DNA from: Dongia rigui
GTDB taxonomy: Bacteria; Pseudomonadota; Alphaproteobacteria; Dongiales; Dongiaceae
Reading direction: 5' to 3'
Length of the DNA stretch: 64,000 nt
Assembly (NCBI RefSeq): GCF_034044635.1
Contig: NZ_JAXCLX010000001.1
Coordinates: forward strand, 1,426,001 to 1,490,000
Each line of letters begins with the position of its first letter. Position 1 is the first letter of the stretch. Shown here piece after piece: positions 27,942-36,380 of the stretch. Under the pieces are notes generated by a model. The model worked only from the letters and a program-made list of their open reading frames with translations, was not told the origin of the DNA and did not search any database. The position numbers and the translations under genes are program-made.

Positions 27942-29489
27942 TCACGCCTTTACGGGCTTGGCGCGCAGCGCCGCGATGAGGCCGAGAGCCAGCACGCCGC
28001 CGATGAGGCCATAGGTGAGGCGCAGGCCATGAGTGAGGGCGGCCGGATCCACCGCCTCGGTCACGGCACCACCGGCGCCATAGGCGAAGACGGCGCCGAG
28101 CAAGGCCGCCCCGGTGATGAGGCCGAGATTGCGCGAGAGACTGAGCATGCCGGAGACGACCCCGCGTTCATCGGCACCGATCCCCTGTATGATGCCGGTG
28201 TTGTTGGCGGCCTGGAACAGCGCGTAATGGGCGGTCAGCAGCATCAAGGGTGCGACGTAACCGGCGACGCCGAACAGCATCGGCAAGGTCGAGAGGCCGG
28301 TGAGGCCCAGCACCATGCCGGCGAGGCCCAGAAGCATGATGCGCCGCGTGCCGAAGCGATCGACCAGGCGACCGGCGGGCACACCGGCCAGCGCCGAGAC
28401 GGCCGGTCCTGCTGAGAGCGCGAGACCCACCGCACCCGCCGAGAGGCCAAGGCCGTGGCCGAGATAGAACGGCCCGACGACGAAGACGCCCATCACGGTC
28501 GCGGCGACGGCGATGCTCAAGGCAAGGCTCAAGGCGAGGCCTGGCCGTTGGAACATGGCAAGGCGGAGCAAGGGGGCGGCGACCAGGCGCTGCGACTGGA
28601 TGAAGACGGCGCCACCGATGAAAGCGGCGATGACGAGGCCGATATTGAGCGCGCCGAAATGCCCCTCGCCCCATGTCAGCGCCAGCGCATAGGCGCCGAG
28701 GCTTGCGGCCAGCAACACCGTGCCGATGGGATCGAAGCGCGGGCCTTTCTTCGCCGTCGCCGCCGGCTTGTCGGCGGGGAGCGACGTGTAAGCGAGCGCG
28801 AAATTGATGAGCCCCACCGGCACATTGACCAGGAAGATGAGGCGCCAGTCGAAAGCGGCGATGAGCAGCCCGCCCAGGGTCGGCCCCAGCGCCGTGCCGA
28901 TGGCCGACATGGTGCCAAGGAGGCCCATGGCGCGGCCGGTGCGTTCCTTCGGCACCGTGCCGCTCACCAGCGCGATGGTGAGGGCCATCATGATGGCGGC
29001 ACCGATGCCCTGCACCGCACGGGCGGCGATGAGGATGGGGAGCGTCGGGGCAAGGCCGCAGGCAAGCGAGGCGACGGTGAAGAGGACGATGCCGATGAGG
29101 AGCAGATGCCGCCGCCCGATGAGATCCCCGAGCCTTCCGGCGCTGACGATGAGGCAGGTGATGGCGAGGAGGTAAGAGAGCACCACCCATTGCACCGTCT
29201 GGAAGGGCGCTGCGAAGGCATGGCTCAGCGCGGGGAGGCCGATATTGGCGATTGACGCATCGAGCGAGGGCATCAGCATGGAGAGCGAGAGGGCGGCGAG
29301 GGCGAGGCGGGGGTTTCGTTTTCCAGCAACGGACTCGCTGCGGCCCCCCACCCCACCCTCCCCCCTGAAGGTGGGAGGGCTTTGAAGCGAGGTGGTGATG
29401 GCGGCCTCTCCTCCCACCTTCAGGGGGGAGGCCGGGAGGGGGGCTGGTCTGGGTTCGGTTCCGCGCGGCGGTGGGACGATCTGGTTCAT
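27942..29489 (-). CDS. MFS drug-efflux transporter (DHA2-like)
   Basis: A 515-residue MFS exporter with about 14 helices. Its signatures are LDASIANIGLPALSHAF in helix 1, RLGDLIGRRHLLLIG after helix 2, and GTALGPTLGGLLI (motif C of drug antiporters). The first ~50 residues are odd: Pro/Gly-rich, and residues ~15-49 are encoded by a dispersed palindromic repeat (29343-29445). The ATG at 29489 is favoured by CCGAGG upstream; starting later, at the Met codons inside helix 1, would damage it. A LysR gene is divergent. Confidence 0.88.
   Translation of the reverse strand: MNQIVPPPRGTEPRPAPLPASPLKVGGEAAITTSLQSPPTFRGEGGVGGRSESVAGKRNPRLALAALSLSMLMPSLDASIANIGLPALSHAFAAPFQTVQWVVLSYLLAITCLIVSAGRLGDLIGRRHLLLIGIVLFTVASLACGLAPTLPILIAARAVQGIGAAIMMALTIALVSGTVPKERTGRAMGLLGTMSAIGTALGPTLGGLLIAAFDWRLIFLVNVPVGLINFALAYTSLPADKPAATAKKGPRFDPIGTVLLAASLGAYALALTWGEGHFGALNIGLVIAAFIGGAVFIQSQRLVAAPLLRLAMFQRPGLALSLALSIAVAATVMGVFVVGPFYLGHGLGLSAGAVGLALSAGPAVSALAGVPAGRLVDRFGTRRIMLLGLAGMVLGLTGLSTLPMLFGVAGYVAPLMLLTAHYALFQAANNTGIIQGIGADERGVVSGMLSLSRNLGLITGAALLGAVFAYGAGGAVTEAVDPAALTHGLRLTYGLIGGVLALGLIAALRAKPVKA
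29343..29445. repeat. CCCTCCC/GGGAGGG palindromic repeat inside MFS coding region
   Basis: ACCCTCCCCCCTGAAGGTGG and its inverted partner CCACCTTCAGGGGGGAGG bracket a ~35-base linker with outer GGCCCCCCACC and GGGAGGGGGGC. The design matches the element at 54975-55100. It lies in frame within the N-terminus of the MFS gene. Confidence 0.8.
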
Positions 29490-29615
29490 GGCATAACCTC
29501 GGGGGATAGCTGAGTTGCCCCCAGCGTGCCCCCAAACCCACCCATGGCGGAAGACGCAGCATTTGCATTTTATTCGTGCATTTGACGCCATATCCCGCCG
29601 TGCTACCATCGCGCC

Positions 29616-30518
29616 ATGGCGAATGCTCACCTCAACCTGCCCGACCTCAACCTGCTGGTGACGCTCGACGTGCTGCTCTCGGAAGGCTCCGTGGCGGCGG
29701 CCGCACGGCGCCTGCGCCTCAGCCCCTCCGCCATGAGCCGGCAATTGGCACGGCTGCGCGCAGCGACGGGCGATCCGCTGCTGGTGCGCGCCGGGCGCGG
29801 GCTGGTGCCGACACCGCGTGCCACGGAATTGAAGGCGGAAGTGGCGCCGCTGGTGGCGGCGGCGCAGAACCTGCTGCGCCCGGTTGCCTTGCTCGACATC
29901 AAGAGCCTCACGCGCAGCTTCACCTTGCGCGCCTCGGACGGGTTCGTGGAAAATTTCGGCCCCGCCCTCATCGCCCGGGCGAAGAAACAGGCACCCAATG
30001 TGCGCCTGCAATTCATCCCCAAGATCGCCAAGGACTCTGGCCCCTTGCGCGACGGCTCGGTCGATCTCGAGACCGGCGTGGTGGGTGCCGCGCAAGGCCC
30101 GGAGCTCCGCGTCCAAGCCCTCTTCCGCGATCGGCTGGTGGGCGTGGTCAGGAAGGGCCATCCGCTCACGAAGGGCAAGGTGACGCCCGTGCGCTATGCC
30201 GCGCAATCCCACATCTTCGTCTCACGCCGCGTGCTGGAGCGCGGCCCCATCGACGACATATTGGCAGAGATCGGCATCACCCGCGACATCGCCACCATCG
30301 TCGGCGGCTTCAGCGCGGCGCTGGCATTGGCCCGCCACACCGACCTCGTCGCCACCGTGCCGGAACGCTACACCGCGAGCCTCGCCAAAGGCCTCATCCG
30401 CTTCCCGCTCCCCTTCAAGGCGCCGGAGATCACGATCTCAATGCTGTGGCATCCACGGCAGGACGCCGACCCGGCGCATCGGTGGCTGCGGGGCGTGGTG
30501 CGGGAGGTTTGTGGGTGA
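29616..30518 (+). CDS. LysR-family regulator
   Basis: A 300-residue LysR protein of the NodD/LinR-like subgroup: LPDLNLLVTLDVLLSEGSVA opening, helix-turn-helix ARRLRLSPSAMSRQLARLRA, then a two-lobe effector domain. It is divergent from the DHA2 exporter with a 126-base gap containing TGCA-N9-TGCA (29564-29580), making it the probable exporter regulator. The start is fixed by the DNA-binding domain. Confidence 0.9.
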   Translation: MANAHLNLPDLNLLVTLDVLLSEGSVAAAARRLRLSPSAMSRQLARLRAATGDPLLVRAGRGLVPTPRATELKAEVAPLVAAAQNLLRPVALLDIKSLTRSFTLRASDGFVENFGPALIARAKKQAPNVRLQFIPKIAKDSGPLRDGSVDLETGVVGAAQGPELRVQALFRDRLVGVVRKGHPLTKGKVTPVRYAAQSHIFVSRRVLERGPIDDILAEIGITRDIATIVGGFSAALALARHTDLVATVPERYTASLAKGLIRFPLPFKAPEITISMLWHPRQDADPAHRWLRGVVREVCG

Positions 30519-30608
30519 CTTCAGCCTAAACTTCACTGTTGTGCGTTATCCCTCCAGTCGTAAAAGTGCATCAACTTTTTAGTGAATATTGATGCTTAAC
30601 GGCTACTC

Positions 30609-32564
30609 ATGTATGTTGACAATAATTTCGTCTCAAACAGAGATTGCGTCGTAGCTCATATGACTGCGCAGCTAATAGGACTTGAGCAAATTCCCCTGTT
30701 CGCCAAGGCTGGCGACATCTCTCCGAACGAAGTCACCGACCAACTTCGCGCTTCGGTGAAGGCGCTTCATGAAAGCGAAGATATCGAAGAATTCGTCCGC
30801 GCCATTCTAAGCGATAGAGCTGCGACGCCACATGGGCCCGCGGAAATTGTGGACATCCTCACACACAGAATTGAAATTTCGGGCACCTCCGGTTGGGCAG
30901 CTTTCATACTGAAGGGACGGTCTTTTAAGACAGTGCGACCAGCAGATATCTCGCATCAGATTTATCGGATCGAGAAGATCGCGGGCCTAAAGGTCGCCAT
31001 TCTGGGAGCAACTGGCGTCGTCCTCGATGGAGTAAAGGAACAGTTTTCCTCTACGTGCGAAAGACTCGGCGTTCAGTACTGCTTTATGGACGTTGACGAT
31101 TTCGCCCGGTTGTTCTGGGCTTACGGATTTCTTTGCCCGAGGGATGGGCGTCGCATTTCCGGTGGTCGGTGTACGTGCGGGTATGCACCAAAATCAGCTA
31201 ACTTAAACGTTCTTCAAACTGAAGCGCTGAAGGAGTTGTCGCGAGTACACGAGCTGCGGCAACCAAGGGGGCTGGTGATACTGCCACCAGGTACCGGAAA
31301 GACACGCATAGCGGCTAATGATGCGCGAAATGTGGACGCGAAAAGCGTATTATACGTTGCACATACTCATGAGATTCTAGAGGTCGCCGAGTCTGAGTTT
31401 TCCGCTATCTTCGGTGTGGAGCAAGTGTCTCTTGAGACGAGAGAAGCGCCTGTCTCACTGGTTACGATTCAGTATTTGGCACGACATCTCGATGAGCTAT
31501 CAGCGAAACCGATTGACTATCTAGTGATAGATGAGTTTCACCACGCCGCTGCGAAATCCTACCAAGCAACCATCGATCGATTGAATTTTGGGTTCCTACT
31601 TGGCTTAACGGCAACTCCATTCCGGTCAGACAGGCAAGACATTGCGCAGATATGCAATCAAAATGTCGTAGTCAATTATGAGCTGAGAGCCGGCGTGGAT
31701 GCAGGCATTCTCTCACCATATCACTACTACGGCTGCTTCGATGATGTGGACTACAGTAGTCTGAGCTTCAGCAACGGAAAATACAGCGTGCGTGACTTGG
31801 AGCGAAAGCTAATCATCAAGGAGCGCCACGAAGCAATAGTTCGAAAGTGGCGAGAAAAGGCTGACGGCAAGCCGAGTTTGGCTTTTTGTTGCTCTCACAG
31901 ACATGCTGAGAAGGTGGCTGAAGAGTTCAATAACCAAGGTATCAGAGCCGAAGTATACATTTCGTCAACCCCGAGCATTCGGCGGAAACAAATGGTCAGC
32001 GCTTTGGAAAGAGGCAAAACCAAGGTGCTCTGCGTGGTCGACATTCTAAATGAAGGAGCTGATATTCGTTTTGTTGAATGCCTGCTCTTCCTGCGTCCGA
32101 CAGAGTCGAAGCGCATATTCTTTCAGCAATTGGGTCGCGGGCTGCGCAAAGACGTGGGGAAGACACAGTGCATAGTCATAGATTTCATCGGCAATTTCAG
32201 AAATGCGCATAGGTTGGTCGAATTCCATGGCTTGCGGCCGGAAGAGACAGAATCGCGGGTAGGCGGTCTGCGCAGTCTTCGGGAGATTCTAGACTTGCCG
32301 ATCGGTTGCAAAGTTGAATTCGAGGATAGAGTTCTCGATATCTTCGCTCGTGAGGGGTTGGACCCTCGAACAGCCACTAGACAAAACATCTCTCGAATTC
32401 TCATCTACCAATATGAGAGGCTGAGACGTCGGCTTGACCGAATGCCGACAAAGAAGGATGTTGATCGGGGCCTTCTGTTTGGTAGAGACATGTATGAGAG
32501 TGTCTTTGGCAGTTGGAAGCGCTTTATAGACATATTTGAAGAATTTTACTTACCCAACCAGTAG
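30609..32564 (+). CDS. SF2 DEAD/DEAH-type helicase with N-terminal Mrr-like region (orphan)
   Basis: A 651-residue protein. Residues ~50-190 (EEFVRAILSD, AAFILKGRSFKT, LKVAILGATGVVLDGVKEQF, FMDVDDFARLFWAYG) read like an Mrr/PD-(D/E)xK nuclease fold, but a clear E-x-K is not visible. A Cys cluster (FLCPRDG, RCTCGYA) follows. The helicase core has Walker A PPGTGKT (Lys231), DEFHH, TATPFR, and motif VI QQLGRGLRK. It is AT-rich against GC-rich flanks and stands alone, like many defence genes. ATGs at 30609 and 30660 are both possible; neither has a good Shine-Dalgarno. Confidence 0.82.
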   Translation: MYVDNNFVSNRDCVVAHMTAQLIGLEQIPLFAKAGDISPNEVTDQLRASVKALHESEDIEEFVRAILSDRAATPHGPAEIVDILTHRIEISGTSGWAAFILKGRSFKTVRPADISHQIYRIEKIAGLKVAILGATGVVLDGVKEQFSSTCERLGVQYCFMDVDDFARLFWAYGFLCPRDGRRISGGRCTCGYAPKSANLNVLQTEALKELSRVHELRQPRGLVILPPGTGKTRIAANDARNVDAKSVLYVAHTHEILEVAESEFSAIFGVEQVSLETREAPVSLVTIQYLARHLDELSAKPIDYLVIDEFHHAAAKSYQATIDRLNFGFLLGLTATPFRSDRQDIAQICNQNVVVNYELRAGVDAGILSPYHYYGCFDDVDYSSLSFSNGKYSVRDLERKLIIKERHEAIVRKWREKADGKPSLAFCCSHRHAEKVAEEFNNQGIRAEVYISSTPSIRRKQMVSALERGKTKVLCVVDILNEGADIRFVECLLFLRPTESKRIFFQQLGRGLRKDVGKTQCIVIDFIGNFRNAHRLVEFHGLRPEETESRVGGLRSLREILDLPIGCKVEFEDRVLDIFAREGLDPRTATRQNISRILIYQYERLRRRLDRMPTKKDVDRGLLFGRDMYESVFGSWKRFIDIFEEFYLPNQ

Positions 32565-32589
32565 CTCTAATTGTCGCGGTCTCGCTAGC

Positions 32590-33498
32590 TCATTCCTTCA
32601 AATACTTCACCCCCGCATCGCACATCACCGTGACGATCTCCGCACCCTCCTCCATCCGCTCGGCCACGCGCAACGCTGCCGTGACATTGGCGCCGGTGGA
32701 GGGGCCGGGGAGGATGCCTTCTTCTTTGGCGAGGCGTGCCGCCATCGCCTTGGCGTCTGCGGTTGAGACGGGTTCGATGGAATCGGCCAACCCTTCCTGC
32801 CAGAGCGGTGTCACATAGCCGGCGCCGATGCCGTCGATTTTGTGGGCGCCGGTGGCACCACCTGAGAGGACGGCGCTTTCCGCCGGTTCGACGGCGATGA
32901 TCTGGATGTCGGGTTTGAGTTGCCGCAGACGCGTGGCCATCCCCCTGATGCTGGCGGCGGTGCCGACGGCCTGGACGAGGGCGTCGAGGCGGCCATTCGT
33001 CTGCGCCCAGATCTCATCCGCCATTTTCGTATAGGCCACGAGCTGGTCGCGGTTCTGCATCTGGTGGGTAAGCATGCCGCCGGTCGCCGCGGCGATGCTT
33101 TCGGCGCGGGCGATCATGTCCTTCACCAGTTTTTCGGTCTGACGGCCGTTATCGGATTGGAGCACCGTCAGCTCGGCGCCCAGTGCCTGCATATGCGCGA
33201 GCTTCTCTGGCGCGAACGCGTCGGCGGTGACGATGTGGCAATGATAGCCTTTGACCGCGCAGACGAGCGCCAGCGAGATGCCGGTGGAGCCGCCGGTATA
33301 TTCGATGACCGTGCCGTGCGCTTTGAGGCGGCCGTCCGCTTCAGCCGCGTCGATCATGGCGAGCGCCATGCGGTCCTTCATGCTGCCGGTCGGATTTTCG
33401 GCTTCCATCTTGAGCGCGATGCGGGCGCCGGTCATGCGGCCGATATGGTTGAGCGGCAGCAGGCGCGTGTTGCCGATATGGTCGAGGATATTGGGCAT
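32590..33498 (-). CDS. Cysteine synthase-family PLP enzyme
   Basis: A 302-residue fold-type II PLP enzyme: ILDHIGNTRLLPLN at the start, PLP-Lys in NPTGSMKDRMA, and the phosphate loop GIGAGYVTP with GPSTGANVTAAL near the end. The substrate loop is TGGSTGISLAL rather than the TSGNTG of CysK/CysM, so it may not be a true O-acetylserine sulfhydrylase; cystathionine synthase-like or other beta-replacement chemistry is possible. GAAAGGACACG precedes the ATG at 33498. A long hairpin occupies its leader. Confidence 0.87.
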   Translation of the reverse strand: MPNILDHIGNTRLLPLNHIGRMTGARIALKMEAENPTGSMKDRMALAMIDAAEADGRLKAHGTVIEYTGGSTGISLALVCAVKGYHCHIVTADAFAPEKLAHMQALGAELTVLQSDNGRQTEKLVKDMIARAESIAAATGGMLTHQMQNRDQLVAYTKMADEIWAQTNGRLDALVQAVGTAASIRGMATRLRQLKPDIQIIAVEPAESAVLSGGATGAHKIDGIGAGYVTPLWQEGLADSIEPVSTADAKAMAARLAKEEGILPGPSTGANVTAALRVAERMEEGAEIVTVMCDAGVKYLKE

Positions 33499-33523
33499 GG
33501 GCGTGTCCTTTCCGCGAGAGCCG

Positions 33524-33570
33524 TCACGCGGCGCCCCCACCCGCCGATGCATGGTGGTGGCGCCGCGTGA
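33524..33570 (-). promoter_or_regulatory. Long hairpin in leader of cysteine-synthase-like gene
   Basis: TCACGCGGCGCC (33524-33535) pairs perfectly with GGCGCCGCGTGA (33559-33570), and the stem continues inward (CCACC/GGTGG) past one bulged base to give about 17 pairs. No T-run follows, so it is not a simple terminator; it ends about 26 bases before the gene's ATG. Confidence 0.6.
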
Positions 33571-33596
33571 TGATTAGCGTGCGTCGGGAAGGAAGA

Positions 33597-33617
33597 CCGG
33601 TCCGGAATCCGGACCGG
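33597..33617. promoter_or_regulatory. CCGGTCCGGA palindrome, site 1
   Basis: CCGGTCCGGA-A-TCCGGACCGG is a perfect 10-bp inverted repeat around one base, placed after the marR stop and ~100 bases upstream of the PLP gene. An almost identical palindrome (19 of 20 bases) lies upstream of the HxlR gene at 37477-37496, suggesting one regulator binds both. Confidence 0.55.
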
Positions 33618-33618
33618 A

Positions 33619-34104
33619 TCAGGCCTGCTGCGCGGCGGCCTTCAAGAGATTGTCGCGGAGCGTGGTGATCATCTTCTGCACCTTCTTGAAATCCTCCGGC
33701 GGCAGGCCGGATTCCTTCACCAGATTCATCGGCAGGGCTTTTTCGCGCAGATGCCGGCCGGCATCGGTCAGGGTCACCACCACCTGGCGCTCGTCCTTGG
33801 GGTCGCGCTGGCGGGTGAGGTAGCCCAGCCCCTCGAGCTTCTTGAGGATGGGGGTGAGGGTGTTGGATTCGAGGAACAGTTTTTCACCGAGCCCGCTCAC
33901 GGTCTGGGCGTCATTCTCCCAGAGGGCGACGATGGTGATGTACTGCGTGTAGGTGAGGCCCAGTTCCTCGAGGATCGGCTTATAGGCCTTGCCGTAAGCG
34001 AGGTTGGCCGAATAGATCGCGAAACAGAGGAAGTCGGCGAGGCGCGGATCGCCGGCTTGCGGGGTGCGAGGTTCGCGGGGTTGGGGCGTTGCTTGGGCTT
34101 TCAT
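33619..34104 (-). CDS. MarR-family regulator, OhrR-like
   Basis: A 161-residue MarR protein. The N-terminal FLCFAIYSANLAYGKAYKPI holds the conserved redox Cys of OhrR-type organic-peroxide sensors, and the winged helix follows (QTVSGLGEKLFLESNTLTPI, wing DPKDERQVVV). It should release its operators when oxidised. AAAGG about nine bases upstream supports the ATG at 34104 over that at 34113. It is divergent from a Tat-exported hydrolase, and CGAT-N3-ATCG palindromes lie before both genes. Confidence 0.9.
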   Translation of the reverse strand: MKAQATPQPREPRTPQAGDPRLADFLCFAIYSANLAYGKAYKPILEELGLTYTQYITIVALWENDAQTVSGLGEKLFLESNTLTPILKKLEGLGYLTRQRDPKDERQVVVTLTDAGRHLREKALPMNLVKESGLPPEDFKKVQKMITTLRDNLLKAAAQQA

Positions 34105-34145
34105 GGCCGTCATCCTTTCGCTTTCTCCCTTATATAAGTCGGATG

Positions 34146-34156
34146 CGATTAAATCG
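34146..34156. promoter_or_regulatory. MarR operator candidate, site 1 (CGAT-TAA-ATCG)
   Basis: This is the first of two CGAT-N3-ATCG palindromes in the 130-base divergent region. It falls between a possible -35 and the TATATA -10 of the leftward marR promoter, a classic repression position. Confidence 0.68.
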
Positions 34157-34163
34157 GAAGGCC

Positions 34164-34192
34164 TTGACAGCTTTGCCACGCATGCTTATTTA
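34164..34192 (+). promoter_or_regulatory. Sigma-70-type promoter of the hydrolase gene
   Basis: TTGACA (34164-34169) is followed after 17 bases by TATTTA (34187-34192). The predicted start of transcription falls around 34200, immediately before the second operator. Confidence 0.6.
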
Positions 34193-34201
34193 CATCGTAT
34201 C

Positions 34202-34212
34202 CGATCTAATCG
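34202..34212. promoter_or_regulatory. MarR operator candidate, site 2 (CGAT-CTA-ATCG)
   Basis: This is the second copy of the CGAT-N3-ATCG palindrome, 56 bases from the first, just downstream of the predicted transcription start for the hydrolase gene. A bound repressor would block clearance. Confidence 0.7.
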
Positions 34213-34234
34213 AATGCGTAACGAGGAGGAACAC

Positions 34235-35269
34235 ATGCGCGAGACCACCGCCCTGCCCCAAATCGACCCCACGCGGCGCGGCTTCCTGGGCCTCGGCGCC
34301 CTGACCGCCGCGGCCCTGTCGGTGGGCTTCACCCGCAAGGCGCAAGCGCAGGCGCAGGCGCAGGCGGGCACGTCGCTGGGCGCGATCCGGCAGATCGATG
34401 CCGGCCTCCTCAATGTCGGCTATGCCGAGATGGGGCCGGCGGATGGCCAGCCGGTGCTGCTCCTCCATGGCTGGCCCTATGACATCCATTCTTATGTCGA
34501 CGTGGCACCGATGCTTAGCGCGCGCGGCTACCGCGTGATCGTGCCGCACAACCGCGGCTTCGGCACGACGCGCTTCCTCTCCGACGCGACGATGCGCAAC
34601 GGCCAGCAGGGGCAGATCGCGCTGGACGTCGTGGCGCTGATGGACGCGCTCAAAATCGAGAAGACCATCCTCGCCGGCTATGACTGGGGCGGGCGCTCGG
34701 CCAACATCATCGCCGCCCTGTGGCCGGAACGCGTCAAAGCCATGGTCTCGGTCAACGGCTATCTCATCAACAACCGCCAACGCAACCAGCTGCCCTTGGC
34801 GCCCAAGGCCGAGCATGGCTGGTGGTACCAGTTCTATTTCGCGACCGAGCGCGGCAAGGCGGGCTACACGGCGAACACGCGCGACTTCAACGAGCTGATG
34901 TGGCGCAACAACTCGCCGAGCTGGAAATTCGACGCCGATACCTACGCCCGCACGGCGGCGTCGTTCGAGAACCCGGACCATGCCGCGATCGTCATCCATA
35001 ACTATCGCTGGCGCCTCAGCCTTGCCGATGGCGACCCGGCACTCGACGATCTCGAGGCCAAGCTCGCCGCCGGGCCGGCGATCACGGTGCCGAGCATCAC
35101 CATCGACGGCGATTCGGATGGCGTCGTGCCGGCGACCGATGGCAGCGGCCAGGCCAAGCGTTTTGCGGGGCCGCGCCAGCACCGCATCCTGAAGGGCGTC
35201 GGCCATAACCTGCCGCAGGAAGCGCCGCGCGACTTCGCACAGGCCGTCATCGACGTGGACGCAATGTGA
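34235..35269 (+). CDS. Tat-exported alpha/beta hydrolase (epoxide hydrolase/haloalkane dehalogenase-like)
   Basis: A 344-residue hydrolase. A twin-arginine signal (TRRGFLGLGALTAAALS) leads to an AQAQAQAQA run before the mature fold. The oxyanion motif HGWP, an Asp nucleophile (Asp150 in GYDWGGR) rather than Ser, the acid IDGDSDG and the catalytic His in GVGHNLPQEAP point to the epoxide hydrolase/haloalkane dehalogenase branch. It has an excellent ribosome site (GAGGAGGA). It is followed by an anchored thioredoxin gene and controlled by the divergent MarR. Confidence 0.9.
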   Translation: MRETTALPQIDPTRRGFLGLGALTAAALSVGFTRKAQAQAQAQAGTSLGAIRQIDAGLLNVGYAEMGPADGQPVLLLHGWPYDIHSYVDVAPMLSARGYRVIVPHNRGFGTTRFLSDATMRNGQQGQIALDVVALMDALKIEKTILAGYDWGGRSANIIAALWPERVKAMVSVNGYLINNRQRNQLPLAPKAEHGWWYQFYFATERGKAGYTANTRDFNELMWRNNSPSWKFDADTYARTAASFENPDHAAIVIHNYRWRLSLADGDPALDDLEAKLAAGPAITVPSITIDGDSDGVVPATDGSGQAKRFAGPRQHRILKGVGHNLPQEAPRDFAQAVIDVDAM

Positions 35270-35275
35270 GGTGAG

Positions 35276-36376
35276 ATGATGAAACGCCGCGAACTCAAAT
35301 TTGTGCTGGGCCTGGCGGTGGTGGCGGCCGGTGCCGCGATCGCCGTTACCCTCAGCGACAAACCCGGGAGCTTTTCGATGTCCCCTGCCATCGCGCGCTC
35401 TGAGGCGGCGGAGCTGTCGCCGCCGCTCAACGCCCTCCTTCAAACCACCACATGGCTGAACGCGCCGCCGCTCACCCCGCAGGATCTGCGCGGCAAGGTC
35501 GTGCTGGTCAATTTCTGGACCTATTCCTGCATCAACTGCGTGCGCACACTCCCTTACTTGCGCGCCTGGGCGGAGAAGTACCGCGCAGAGGGGCTGGTGG
35601 TGGTGAGCATCCACACGCCGGAATTCGCCTTCGAGAAAGTGCCGGACAATGTCACCCGCGCACTGCATCAGCTGGACGTGCCGTACCGGGTGGCGCAGGA
35701 CAATGACTTCCGCCTGTGGCACGCCTTTGGCAATCGCGGCTGGCCGGCCTTCTATTTCATCGGTGCCGACGGGGCCGTGGCGCATGAACAGCTGGGCGAA
35801 GGCGATTACGAGGCGTCAGAAGCGCGCATCCAGGCACTGCTGAAAGAGGCCGGCAGCCTGAAGGTCGCCCTGCCCATCACGCCCATCGCCGGCAGCGGCG
35901 CGCAGGCGGCGCCCGATCTTGCCACACTCGGCTCCGGTGAGACCTATATCGGCTACGGCCAGGCAAGCGGCTTTGCGAGCCCCGAGAGCTTTGCCAGCGA
36001 CCGGACGCGCACGTACACGCTCCCCGACAATCCCTGGGTCAACGAATGGGGCCTTGGCGGCGATTGGCTGGTGGGGGCGGAATTCGCGACATCGAGTGCG
36101 CCGCAGAGCAGCATCGCCTATCGCTTTCATGCCCGCGATCTGCATCTGGTGATGGCGCCGGCAAGCCCGGAGAAACCGATCCGTTTCCGCGTCACGCTGG
36201 ACGGGAAGGCGCCGGGTGCCGATCACGGTGCCGATACCGATCCGCAAGGCTGGGGCACGCTCGATGCCGACCGGCTCTATCAGCTGGTCCGGCAATCAGC
36301 TGAGGTGACGGATCGCACCTTCCGGATCGCGTTCGAGGAACCGGGTGTGCGGGCTTATGCCTTCACCTTCGGCTAA
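35276..36376 (+). CDS. Membrane-anchored thioredoxin-like protein (DipZ C-terminal-like)
   Basis: A 366-residue protein: one N-terminal membrane anchor or signal (ELKFVLGLAVVAAGAAIAV), then a TlpA/DipZ-type thioredoxin domain with active site SCINC (WTYSCINCVRTLPYL). A ~140-residue beta-rich C-terminal domain follows, of the kind that caps DipZ (RTYTLPDNPWVNEWGLGGDW). It should act outside the cytoplasm on disulfides or peroxides. The six-base gap from the hydrolase implies one transcript. Confidence 0.88.
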   Translation: MMKRRELKFVLGLAVVAAGAAIAVTLSDKPGSFSMSPAIARSEAAELSPPLNALLQTTTWLNAPPLTPQDLRGKVVLVNFWTYSCINCVRTLPYLRAWAEKYRAEGLVVVSIHTPEFAFEKVPDNVTRALHQLDVPYRVAQDNDFRLWHAFGNRGWPAFYFIGADGAVAHEQLGEGDYEASEARIQALLKEAGSLKVALPITPIAGSGAQAAPDLATLGSGETYIGYGQASGFASPESFASDRTRTYTLPDNPWVNEWGLGGDWLVGAEFATSSAPQSSIAYRFHARDLHLVMAPASPEKPIRFRVTLDGKAPGADHGADTDPQGWGTLDADRLYQLVRQSAEVTDRTFRIAFEEPGVRAYAFTFG

Positions 36377-36380
36377 CGCA

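Noticed and set aside
30519-32589. Direct or inverted repeats bounding the helicase island
   Set aside because: Comparing the flanks of the AT-rich helicase gene by eye gave no matching ends, so transfer is argued from composition only.
34190-35785. 531-residue minus-strand frame
   Set aside because: It is antisense to the hydrolase and thioredoxin genes and has no ribosome site or domain.
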